Source: Marinicrinis sediminis (lineage in GTDB: Bacteria > Bacillota > Bacilli > Paenibacillales > KCTC-33676). From it: DNA of 64,000 bases. How positions within the stretch are numbered: position 1 is the stretch's first letter; the number at the start of each line of letters is the position of its first letter. A program made the position numbers and the translations under genes. Below, piece by piece: positions 1 through 8,027 of this stretch. The notes beneath the pieces were generated by a model. That model did not search any database and had not been told where the DNA came from. It saw only the letters and a list, made by a program, of their open reading frames with translations. The stretch is from contig NZ_JBHUMM010000005.1 in NCBI RefSeq assembly GCF_042685085.1, positions 62,001-126,000 of the forward strand. Reading direction: 5' to 3'.

Positions 1-1
1 C

Positions 2-1204
2 ACACCTGCCATGAGCGATACAGAGAGACTGGATCGTGCTGCTTCTGCGCTGCAAACACAAGGCTATGACCCGCAGGATTTTCAATCCACTGCGCTGGAA
101 GATGGCCTCATTCGCTTCACCTCTATGGCACAATCTCTTGAGGATGCCCGGCTGACGATTGAGGTGGAATTGCTTGGAGGTAACGTATCCGCTTTTCATG
201 CCTATTTTGCCCCGCCACAGAGCTTTACAGACTGGTTTCAGAATGAAATGAGCCAGCGTGATCAGCTGTCCATCATCAGCTTGCTGCTGTCGCTCTTTAT
301 GACCATCGCCGCAATTGTTACTGTGATTCTATATCGCAAGACGGCTTCCTTCAGCCGCGGTATTCTCCTCTCGATCGCGGTGTTGGCGCTGCTGTTGTTC
401 GAAAGCTTCAATTCCTTGCCAATGCTGGAGGCTTTGTACCCCGAACAGCCGGACCGAGACGCAGAGGCACTTTTTCTGGCCGTCGTGAATGGCGTCATCT
501 ATGCCATATTAGCCATATCGCTCTATTTATCACTGGTAGCGGGAGACAGTATGTTCCGCACTCTCGGCAAATCTTACTGGCCAAGGTGGCGTGATGCCGG
601 ATATCGGGGCCATGTGCTGTCCGCCATGGGCCGGGGCTATCTGTATGCGATGATTATTCTCGGGGTGCAGCAGATTATTTTCTTCATCGCCGAAAAGCAG
701 TTCCATATCTGGACCTTTGATGATCCGCAGTTTTATTCCGAGAACTATTATTACCCGCTGCTGTTTCCGTTAGGCGCCTGGGTAGCGGCCATTATGGAAG
801 AAGGGACATACCGACTGTTCGGCATCTCCCTGTTTCAAAAACTGTTTCGTTTTCGCTGGATCGCAATCATTTTCACCAATTTTATCTGGGCGCTCGGGCA
901 CATCTCGTATCCGTTTTTTCCGCCCTATACACGTCTGGTCGAGGTGTTTATCATCGGATTTGTCTTTACGTTCATATTCCTGCGCTACGGTTTTATCTGC
1001 GCGGTGTTTGCCCACGCAGCACTGGACTGCTTCCTGATGGGGCTCTCGCTAACCTTTATCGGAGGCGATGCCAATGGCTGGATGGCCTTCTTCTACATCT
1101 TGTCGCCTGCCCTGATCGCATTCCTGATTGTGCTGCTTCATCGCATCATCAAAGGCAGACAGGAGGACGCTACAACGGACTGGACCCGACCTGCCCGTCT
1201 GTAG
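2..1204 (+). CDS. CPBP-family intramembrane metalloprotease (5' end outside window)
   Basis: Membrane-embedded protease of the CPBP/Abi (type II CAAX protease-like) family. The reading frame is open back to the window edge, so the ATG at 11 may be internal and the N-terminus may be missing. About the first 85 residues from that ATG are soluble; then several hydrophobic segments follow. The family glutamate motif EExxxR is seen as MEEGTYR near residues 262-268. A second conserved region with WALGHISYPF follows near residue 297, and a helix ending FAHAALD comes after it. These supply the Glu and His ligands expected for the metal site. It converges with uvrC and the two genes overlap by 35 bp at their 3' ends, with no terminator between them. 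The substrate cannot be inferred. Confidence 0.8.
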   Translation, partial: TPAMSDTERLDRAASALQTQGYDPQDFQSTALEDGLIRFTSMAQSLEDARLTIEVELLGGNVSAFHAYFAPPQSFTDWFQNEMSQRDQLSIISLLLSLFMTIAAIVTVILYRKTASFSRGILLSIAVLALLLFESFNSLPMLEALYPEQPDRDAEALFLAVVNGVIYAILAISLYLSLVAGDSMFRTLGKSYWPRWRDAGYRGHVLSAMGRGYLYAMIILGVQQIIFFIAEKQFHIWTFDDPQFYSENYYYPLLFPLGAWVAAIMEEGTYRLFGISLFQKLFRFRWIAIIFTNFIWALGHISYPFFPPYTRLVEVFIIGFVFTFIFLRYGFICAVFAHAALDCFLMGLSLTFIGGDANGWMAFFYILSPALIAFLIVLLHRIIKGRQEDATTDWTRPARL

Positions 1205-3092
1205 TCCGAACGTTTTGCGGTTCCGTTGGCGCCTCGTCACGCAAATGCTGGAGGATCGACTCCACCAGCTTTTCCCCGATTCCGAGCGGCTTGAAGTCTT
1301 CGACTTTGGCCTCTCGGATTTTTTTGAGTGAGCCGAAATGCTTGAGCAGTGCCTTGCGTCTCTTCTCCCCGATGCCCGGAATCTCATCCAGCTGGGATTG
1401 CACCATCGATTTTCCTCTCGCTTGACGGTGGAAGGTTATGGCGAAGCGATGCACTTCTTCCTGGATACGCTGCAACAGATAGAAGGCTTGGCTGTCACGC
1501 GGCATGGGTACGATCTCTGGCGGCTCTCCAATCATGAGCTGGGCGGTCTTGTGCTTGTCATCCTTCACCAGTCCGCATACCGGGATATCCAGGCCAAGCT
1601 CATTCTCCAATACATCGATGGCGGAAGAAATCTGTCCTTTTCCACCATCTACCACCAGCAGATCCGGCAATGGCAGCCCTTCCTTCAGCACGCGCTCATA
1701 GCGGCGGCGAATGACTTCGCGCATGGTCTCGTAATCATCCGGCCCCTGCACCGAGCGAATCTTGTATTTCCGATATTCCTTCTTGGCCGGTTTGCCATCC
1801 AGGAAAACGACCATCGCTGAAACGGGATCAGTTCCTTGAATGTTGGAATTATCAAAGGCTTCAATGCGGTGGATCGGCGGCATTTGCAAATATTCGCCCA
1901 GTTCATGAGCAGCGCGAACGGTGCGCTCTTCGTCTCGTTCAATGAGTCGAAATTTCTCATTAAGGGCGACCTTGGCATTTTCATTGGCCATATCAATCAT
2001 GCGCTTCTTCAGACCGCGCTGCGGAAAATGCACCTTCACCTGCAACCACTGCTCCAGCATGGCGGCAATGTCCTCGCGCTGCTCGTGATCAGCCAGCAGC
2101 ACTTCCTTTGGCAAGGCGGGATTCTCACTGTAATACTGGCTGACAAAGCTCATAAAATCATCGTATTCATCCCCATAATAGGGGAAGGTCGTGGCTCTGC
2201 GCTCCATCATTTTTCCATTTCGCATATACAAAATCTGCACACACATCCAGCCATTCAGGACGGCATAGCCCAGTACGTCGCGATCCATCGTATCGGCGGT
2301 CGTGATCTTCTGCTTTTCCATGACAGCATCAATATGGACAATCTGGTCACGCAGTTCCTTGGCTCGCTCAAAATTGAGCTGCTCGGAGGCAGCCAGCATT
2401 TTCTCGGTCAGGTCTTGCTTGATGTCCTCATGTCCGCCATTGAGAAATCTGCTGATCTCCTGCACCATCCGGTCATATTCGGCCTGGTCCACCTCAAACT
2501 CGCACGGGGCAATGCATTGACCCATGTGGTAGTACAGGCACACTTTATCCGGCATATTGGTACATTTACGAAAAGGATAGAGCCGATCCAGCAGCTTCTT
2601 CGTTTGCTGGGCCGCATAGGCGTTCGGATAAGGGCCGAAGTATTTGCCGCGATCCTTCACGACACGGCGGGTCACCTCGAGGCGCGGATGCACCTCTCCC
2701 GTAATCTTGATATACGGGAATGACTTGTCATCCTTCAGCAGTACGTTGTAGCGCGGATAGTACTGCTTGATGAGGTTGCATTCCAGAATGAGTGCCTCCA
2801 TATCGCTGGAGGTGACAATATATTCAAAGTCTCGGATTTCACTGACGAGACGCTGGGTTTTCGCATTATGACTGCCGGAAAAATACGAACGCACGCGATT
2901 GCGCAGTACTTTCGCTTTACCGACATAGATAACGGTGCCTTGTTCGTTCTTCATGAGATAGCACCCGGGCTGTTCAGGCAGCAAGGCCAGCTTGTTGCGA
3001 ATGTGCTCCTGTACTTTCTCCCTCTCAGCTGGTGACAGGGAATCCCGCAGTGGCGGCTGCTTCAGTTGAATTTTCTCTACATGCTTATCCAT
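1170..3092 (-). CDS. uvrC: Excinuclease ABC subunit C
   Basis: UvrC makes the two incisions of nucleotide excision repair after recruitment by UvrB to damaged DNA. The 640-residue length is normal, if slightly long at the N-terminus. The GIY-YIG nuclease (3' incision) lies near residues 38-115, with VIYVGKAK visible. The four-cysteine region follows (FRKC, DKVC, GQCIAPC near 180-205). A UVR helix (EKMLAASEQLNFERAKEL) sits near 220-240, the RNase H-like 5' nuclease with VVDGGKGQ near 470, and a C-terminal helix-hairpin-helix (IPGIGEKRRKALL) near 585. The ATG is preceded by GAGGAGGGG. In Bacillus subtilis trxA lies immediately upstream; here trxA is 22 kb away. Confidence 0.97.
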   Translation of the reverse strand: MDKHVEKIQLKQPPLRDSLSPAEREKVQEHIRNKLALLPEQPGCYLMKNEQGTVIYVGKAKVLRNRVRSYFSGSHNAKTQRLVSEIRDFEYIVTSSDMEALILECNLIKQYYPRYNVLLKDDKSFPYIKITGEVHPRLEVTRRVVKDRGKYFGPYPNAYAAQQTKKLLDRLYPFRKCTNMPDKVCLYYHMGQCIAPCEFEVDQAEYDRMVQEISRFLNGGHEDIKQDLTEKMLAASEQLNFERAKELRDQIVHIDAVMEKQKITTADTMDRDVLGYAVLNGWMCVQILYMRNGKMMERRATTFPYYGDEYDDFMSFVSQYYSENPALPKEVLLADHEQREDIAAMLEQWLQVKVHFPQRGLKKRMIDMANENAKVALNEKFRLIERDEERTVRAAHELGEYLQMPPIHRIEAFDNSNIQGTDPVSAMVVFLDGKPAKKEYRKYKIRSVQGPDDYETMREVIRRRYERVLKEGLPLPDLLVVDGGKGQISSAIDVLENELGLDIPVCGLVKDDKHKTAQLMIGEPPEIVPMPRDSQAFYLLQRIQEEVHRFAITFHRQARGKSMVQSQLDEIPGIGEKRRKALLKHFGSLKKIREAKVEDFKPLGIGEKLVESILQHLRDEAPTEPQNVRTTDGQVGSSPL

Positions 3093-3200
3093 GTATTCCC
3101 CCTCCTCGGTGATAGGCTCTTCTCAGCTCCACCCTGTATGCTTGAAATCATAAAACTTATAAATTCAGAAATGATGTCTACTCTTCATTGTATCATATGA

Positions 3201-3233
3201 AAAAACCCTTCCACACAGGGCGAAAGGATTTTT
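3201..3233 (-). terminator. Probable terminator after the hypothetical gene at 3283
   Basis: AAAAACCCTT at 3201-3210 pairs with AAGGATTTTT at 3224-3233 with one mismatch across a 13-nt loop. On the minus strand it ends in a U-rich tail. It lies 50 bp downstream of the minus-strand gene that ends at 3283. The stem is modest, so this is a tentative call. Confidence 0.45.
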
Positions 3234-3282
3234 CAGTGAAGGTAAGAACTGGATATGAGTTGGAATCTTGAAAGTGTGTATC

Positions 3283-3879
3283 TTAACAGGAATCTGCTGT
3301 GAAATAAGCGACATCTTTGAAATCATCATAGAAATAATGATTATAGTCATGGAGACTGGTTTGTTCAATCAGATTTACGTGTTGTGCAGGGCCAAACTTG
3401 TCAAACAGATCGCTTTTTAATTGTTCCATCGTGCAACCATCGAATAGATAGCCAACACAATCATGAATTTCCGGAATGTACAGTGGTGTTCCAAAAAAAT
3501 CAGAAAGATGCAAGCATACTCTTCTCAAAAATATACGTGTCTCTAATTCAAATTGAAAATGATGCCATCTACTCACATGCCATAATTCGCATAAGTGTTT
3601 GCCCACCACTATCTTTAGCCCATAGGGTCCATCCAATGTTAAAGCACTGTCAAACATATAGTCATGTTTAAGATCTTGAAGACTGCCTACCCAATTCCAA
3701 TCCTCTTCGTTGTGGTCTTTATTTACAAACAGATGGATCGGAAATTGTTCCCTTAACCTTTCGTGAAGTTCATACATATCCTCAAAAGTTTTCTCAGAAT
3801 AGCCGAACATTGCTGTGAAGTTAACTCCCAAACTGTCCACGCTCCAATCCGTCCAGTAGATTAGGCCATACTCTCCCAC
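3283..3879 (-). CDS. Hypothetical protein, island-borne
   Basis: A 198-residue soluble protein with no signal peptide or membrane segment. I do not recognise a family. It is rich in aromatic residues and His (HVSRWHHFQFELETRIF near the middle, SLHDYNHYFYDDF near the end), with no obvious catalytic motif. The only start giving this length is a GTG without a convincing ribosome binding site, so the N-terminus may be wrong or lost. Its location beside toxin remnants would fit an orphan immunity protein, but nothing in the sequence proves that. The base composition is more AT-rich than uvrC. Confidence 0.5.
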   Translation of the reverse strand: MGEYGLIYWTDWSVDSLGVNFTAMFGYSEKTFEDMYELHERLREQFPIHLFVNKDHNEEDWNWVGSLQDLKHDYMFDSALTLDGPYGLKIVVGKHLCELWHVSRWHHFQFELETRIFLRRVCLHLSDFFGTPLYIPEIHDCVGYLFDGCTMEQLKSDLFDKFGPAQHVNLIEQTSLHDYNHYFYDDFKDVAYFTADSC

Positions 3880-3915
3880 TATTGCTATGCTTCGATGATT
3901 ATGTCAGATCGTCCA

Positions 3916-3951
3916 AAGGAAGGATCGCAGAAAAATGGGCGATCCTTCCTT
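3916..3951. terminator. Perfect 13-bp hairpin between two decayed genes
   Basis: AAGGAAGGATCGC at 3916-3928 is perfectly complementary to 3939-3951 with a 10-nt loop. On the plus strand the stem is followed by CTATTTTGT, a weak U tract. It lies between the fragment ending at 3990 and the gene starting at 3879, both on the minus strand. It could terminate either strand or be a leftover of a mobile element end. Confidence 0.5.
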
Positions 3952-3989
3952 CTATTTTGTAACTGAAAACGGAGTTCATATTTATCCGT

Positions 3990-4196
3990 TTATATCCATT
4001 GGATATCTGGTATGTATTCAAATCGAATACATACATCCCCTTTTGCATCAAAGCTCCAATAAACGAAGACAAAACTATTAGAAAACCTATTTGTATGCCA
4101 TTCTAATCTTGCGGCCTTTATGGCTTCTACTTCTTGAACAACCACTAGCCAACCGCTTAAGTTTTCGATATGCCACCCACGTTCGTACCTGCTATT
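3990..4196 (-). pseudogene. Orphan C-terminal protein fragment without a start
   Basis: An open frame of 68 codons, closed upstream by a TAG directly before its first codon and ending in TAA. The translation looks genuinely coding (amphipathic alternation, segments such as GWLVVVQEVEAIKAAR and DVCIRFEYIPDIQWI) but has no ATG, GTG or TTG near its beginning and no ribosome binding site. It is most likely the tail of a gene whose front was lost during island rearrangement. Family not recognised. Confidence 0.5.
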
Positions 4197-4270
4197 CTAA
4201 GCCGTTACATTCCTGAGAATTACAACAATATGAATAAACGGAATGATCCCCGTTTCAATGATTTCATCGT

Positions 4271-4489
4271 TTATCGATATCTCAATCTATTTTTTATGTT
4301 CACTACAATTAAATACGCGAGCGAACCTAAAAAACCATATACATATAGCTTAATATTAAAATAGATGATCAAATGAACCAATAGCATGATGTGTAACGTG
4401 CTAAATATAGAAATAGCTATCCAATCATCAAAATCAAAATTTTCTTTCACTCCGAAGATTCGTTTCGTGATATGCAGCACTTTTTCCAT
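4271..4489 (-). CDS. Small two-helix membrane protein
   Basis: A 72-residue protein with two hydrophobic stretches (around residues 24-46 and 48-64) between a basic N-terminus and a basic tail ending NIKNRLRYR. AGGAG precedes the ATG by about 7 nt, which supports translation. No family recognised. It sits alone on the minus strand between decayed genes. It could be a toxin/holin-like peptide or simply an orphan. Confidence 0.5.
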   Translation of the reverse strand: MEKVLHITKRIFGVKENFDFDDWIAISIFSTLHIMLLVHLIIYFNIKLYVYGFLGSLAYLIVVNIKNRLRYR

Positions 4490-4704
4490 GACAAACTCCT
4501 TCTAGGCGGAACTAACTTTCTTGAATATAATATTTTTCCATATAATATCTTTAAAATTCTGATTTTTCAAGAAAAATATTAGCCAGCTAACTATGAAATT
4601 CTCTGGGTTATTACGAATTTTCTTTTCTGATCTAGGTACTTCTGGACGTTAAATATAGCCAATTCGATTTCGAATTTATTATGGAGTGATAGTATCTTCA
4701 ATGA

Positions 4705-5085
4705 ATATCCACTTTTCCGGATAACCTCTTCAAGCGACAACAGTATGCCCATACAGAGAAACCCGTGATTCGATCCGATAATGGCACCCAGTTTACATCC
4801 AAAGCGTTTGCCAATGCGTGTGAAGAGCTAGATATGGAGCATGAACGGATTCCACCGCGTACACCAAATATGAATGCGCACATTGAAGCCTTTCATCGCA
4901 TTTTGGAAGACGAATGCTTGTCTCGCCATGAGTTTCAAAGCGATGTGGAAGCCTACTAGGCTGTCACAACTTTCATGCAGTTTTAGAATACAAAACGCAT
5001 CCACTCCAGCATTGGGTACCTCGCTCCTACGGACTTTAACAAACGAAAACAGTTAGGAGAAGTTACTACAAAGGAAGTCAGACTT
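4705..5085 (+). pseudogene. IS3-family transposase OrfB, C-terminal remnant with two amber stops
   Basis: One reading frame from 4705 to the TAA at 5083 carries the C-terminal half of an IS3-family DDE integrase: KPVIRSDNGTQF (second Asp region), then PNMNAHIEAFHRILEDECLSRHEF (catalytic Glu region), then IHSSIGYLAPTDF. The frame is broken by TAG at 4957-4959 and again at 4984-4986. The first Asp and all of OrfA are absent. This is a non-autonomous relic. Confidence 0.8.
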
Positions 5086-5139
5086 TAAAAATGATAGACA
5101 GGTTTAGATTGAAAGTGAATGGCTCAACGATGACAAGTT

Positions 5140-5259
5140 CAAACTCGCGCAGAAGCTAAAAAAGCGATCTTTGAATATATTGAATTATTTTATAATCGTG
5201 TAAGGACACATTCATCTATTAACTATGTGCCACCATGCAAGATCGAAGATGCAGCATAA
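5140..5259 (+). pseudogene. Second IS3-family OrfB tail
   Basis: Forty codons ending in TAA at 5257 encode the last part of an IS3-type transposase from a different copy. It reads EAKKAIFEYIELFYNRVRTH followed by SSINYVPPCKIED, matching the typical YNRxRxHSxxxYxxP ending. It follows the first IS3 relic by about 55 bp, so two different IS3 copies left their 3' ends side by side. Confidence 0.7.
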
Positions 5260-5283
5260 ATATGATAGTCTAATGATGATAAA

Positions 5284-5571
5284 TGAGGCCTTCTACCTTT
5301 CTATTATTTTGAGGCAAGATCATATATCTCGAATCTATATGAGAACAACGAGCAAGCGGTTTATTATTTATAAGACGGGATAAAAACTACTCCGGCTATT
5401 AACAGCAGTTATAAAAAGGGGATAAACTTCTGGTATTATGCTTGGAAGCCCTATCTGGCGTAGCTCTCAGAGGAGTATGAAAAGGATAAATTAGAATCAT
5501 TTTGGGATCATATCCAAAATTCTATTCTCTCATCGACTTCCAATGATTTACTATATGCGATTACTATTTAA
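5284..5571 (+). pseudogene. Decayed unknown gene with two in-frame stops
   Basis: In the frame ending with TAA at 5569-5571 the translation is protein-like throughout (FYYFEARSYISNLYENNEQA, then SSYKKGINFWYYAWKPYLA, then LSEEYEKDKLESFWDHIQ). It is interrupted by TAA at 5371 and TAG at 5461. No start codon with a ribosome binding site is visible. The family is not recognised. Its last bases overlap the end of the converging gene at 5568. Confidence 0.45.
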
Positions 5572-5999
5572 AACTCAATTGAATCTATTATATTTCTACC
5601 ATTCATAATATTTACACGAATTTTATTTTTCAACTCCTCTTTTTTTACAATATCATAAGATGCTAAGTTTATACGACCATTAAATGAATAATTACGTATA
5701 TTATCGAAAGTCATGTTTTCCGCTATTATGAATTCAGTTTGAACGGTTTCGTTCTCAAATCCCTTTAGTAATATTTTAATTGTGTACAGACCAGAGTTGT
5801 TATAGTAGTTCTTCAATGTTATTTTATAGTATAATGTAGGATCAGGTGAATATTTATCTAATGTTACAATCGTCTGATCGATCACAATTGAAACATCGCG
5901 TTTTCCTAGTTGAACAAATATCAAAACAAATATAATCAATAATATGAAACTAAAAGCAATTATCATTTTTTTTATTCTCAATATTCCCATTCCTTCCAT
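5568..5999 (-). CDS. Hypothetical membrane-anchored or secreted protein
   Basis: A 143-residue protein with a basic N-terminus (LRIKKM), one hydrophobic segment of about 18 residues (near 13-30) and an extracytoplasmic, beta-rich remainder. It has no lipobox cysteine, so it is probably membrane-anchored. Three methionines lie close to the N-terminus; the start chosen is the outermost, and Met4 or Met12 are also possible. No family recognised. The remainder (repeated KITLKNYYNN-like strands) suggests a small Ig-like or beta-sandwich domain. Confidence 0.5.
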   Translation of the reverse strand: MEGMGILRIKKMIIAFSFILLIIFVLIFVQLGKRDVSIVIDQTIVTLDKYSPDPTLYYKITLKNYYNNSGLYTIKILLKGFENETVQTEFIIAENMTFDNIRNYSFNGRINLASYDIVKKEELKNKIRVNIMNGRNIIDSIEF

Positions 6000-6156
6000 C
6001 GTATGCTGAAGATTACAAAAACGGTATTTGCTCTATTACTGATCTATCAATAAAAATATAAACGTAATTTCATAAGTCGCTATCATCTTACTCCAATGAT
6101 TTCTTTATTAAGCTTCAACTTAAGTTCTGTATCTTTTTTTTAAAATCAATTATTTT

Positions 6157-6382
6157 GAATCAATTTCATAAATCTAAACCCTTGATATAATCAAGTTTTT
6201 TGAGCATAGAAAAAGGAGTACCTTCCTAAATCTCGAATAGATAAGCGACCAAATAATACCAAGAGACGAGATGAACTCCATTTGCCATATATTCGACCCT
6301 AGAGCCTATTTACCCTGCAAGACTTATATCAAATGGAACAACGTCATCGTTTTGCCTCCATTTTCGAAACCATAGATATTAC
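6157..6382 (+). mobile_element. Truncated left end of an IS1182/IS5-like element
   Basis: This 226-bp stretch is a diverged copy of the first 226 bp of the element that begins at 6383. It opens with the same terminal sequence (GAATCAATTTCATAA at 6157-6171), carries the same leader and the start of the transposase gene, and stops at ACCATAGATATTAC. There the second copy begins directly. The rest of this first copy is not found beyond the second copy's right end. Confidence 0.7.
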
Positions 6383-7860
6383 GAATCAATTTCATAAATC
6401 CCAACCCTTGATGCAATCAGGTTTTTAGAGCATAGAAAAAGGAGTACCTCCCCAAATCTCGAATAGGTTAAGCGACTAAACCAACCAATTGAGATGAGGT
6501 GAACTCCCTATGTCATATATTCGACACGAGAGTCTGTTCTCCTTGCAAGCATTATATGAAATGGAACAACGTCATCGTTTTGAAGCCATCTTTGCAACCA
6601 TAGATATTACTCCAATTCTGTCCTTGGTCAGGAAAATGATCTCGCCATGGTGCTCCAGTTGAGGTGAATTACACAGCTGTGGTCTACTCGCTTATAGCCA
6701 GAATTGTAGAGCGAATCCCTACCATTAAAAACTTAGTGAAACGACTTCAGGAAGATATTCAGTTTCGGATGGATTGTGGCTTCATGCTTTCAGAATCGAT
6801 TCCATCGGAGGCTACGTATTCTCGCCTGATTCAAAAGATCAGCCAGAGCCGTGCCTTAGAGGAAATCCAAGCAAAGCTGCTGGAGCAGGCGATGATCGAA
6901 AAGTTTGTGTCTGATGACACAGTAGCTATTGATACCACTCATGTTGAGGCTCGGGACCAAGCTCCAGCCAAGGAAGAAAAAGAGAAGCCGGAGCCGAACA
7001 AACGCGGTCGTAAGTCCAAAGAAGAACGAGACGCCTCACTAAAACAAAAGCAGTTAGAAGAAGAACAATAGCCGCTTTATGAGAAAGAAATTGCTGCTCA
7101 ATTGGTCGAAACTTACTCTGTCTTACGTGACCAGATGCCAGTAGAGCCCCGGTGGGGCGTGAAGAAAAGCAGTGAAGGCAAAAACGTATTTTGGTATGGC
7201 TATAAGGCCCATCTTCTTGTGGGTACACAGAGTCAATATATCTTAGGTGCCTTACTCTCATCAGGAAGTTTAAATGACGGGAAGGCGGCCATTCCACTCC
7301 TAAAAGGGGTGAAATCCTTACATCCAAGCTACATCTTTAAATATGCAACCATGGATGCAGGATATGATTTTGAACCGATCTATCAACAAGTTCGCATAGC
7401 AAAAGCCCATGCCATCACCGCCTACAATCGTCGACGAGAACCGGAAATGGTAGGATTTGATGAGCACTTTGCTCCTACTTGTGTGCGAGAGCTGTCCGTT
7501 AGCCCATGATTCACTTTGCCAGAAGGACTACAAAATGAAAATAACTACAGATCTTCGCAAGTGCACCGCTCCAGCCCGTGGGACAAAGTCTTGGAAAGAG
7601 ATATTCAAGAAGCGAACTGCAGTGGAGCGAGTGAATGCCTACTTAAAAGAGTATTTTCAACTCAATATTGTGCGGCACCGCTCAGGAGAGAAAGCGAGGA
7701 CTCACCTAAACTTGGCGGTATTGGTTTACAACAGTACAAAATTAGCTTGTGATCGTCTAAATCGTCAGATGAATCGACAAGCAGCTTAACTTTTTCAATT
7801 GTAACATCCTAATTGGGATGTTCTAGCTATCTTTAATATGATGCATTATGAATTTGATTC
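6383..7860 (+). mobile_element. IS1182/IS5-like insertion sequence, degenerate
   Basis: A 1.48-kb element bounded by imperfect inverted repeats: GAATCAATTTCATAA at 6383-6397 and TTATGAATTTGATTC at 7846-7860, 14 of 15 positions paired. It holds one DDE transposase gene, now broken. No target duplication could be established, because the left side is fused to an older partial copy of the same element. Confidence 0.75.
6510..7789 (+). pseudogene. DDE transposase, IS1182/IS5-like, inactivated
   Basis: The family N-terminus begins at ATG 6510 (MSYIRHESLFSLQALYEMEQ). It continues after a frameshift near 6640 as VNYTAVVYSLIARIVERIP, the DUF772-like helical region. DDTVAIDTTHVEARDQ carries the first catalytic Asp region, followed by a Lys/Glu-rich linker. 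GYKAHLLVG and MDAGYDFEPIY follow, and the frame ends with KRTAVERVNAYLKEYFQLN. The breaks are the frameshift near 6640, an amber stop at 7069-7071, and a deletion of roughly 25 codons with a frameshift near 7485, between CVRE and CPLAHDSLCQK. The transposase cannot be active. Confidence 0.85.
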
Positions 7861-8027
7861 AATACATTAAACAAAAAAATAAAATAATTATATATTTGTA
7901 ATTAGTAATAAAATAAAGAGACTACAATAATCGACATTATCACCTATGGTTCGTTATATACTTTAAAAGATAAAAATGGTAATCTTAACTAGGATGATCA
8001 TCTGCCAAAAAATTAACGAGGTGAACT

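Noticed and set aside
1836..2723. 295-codon plus-strand open frame opposite uvrC
   Set aside because: Antisense shadow of conserved UvrC domains.
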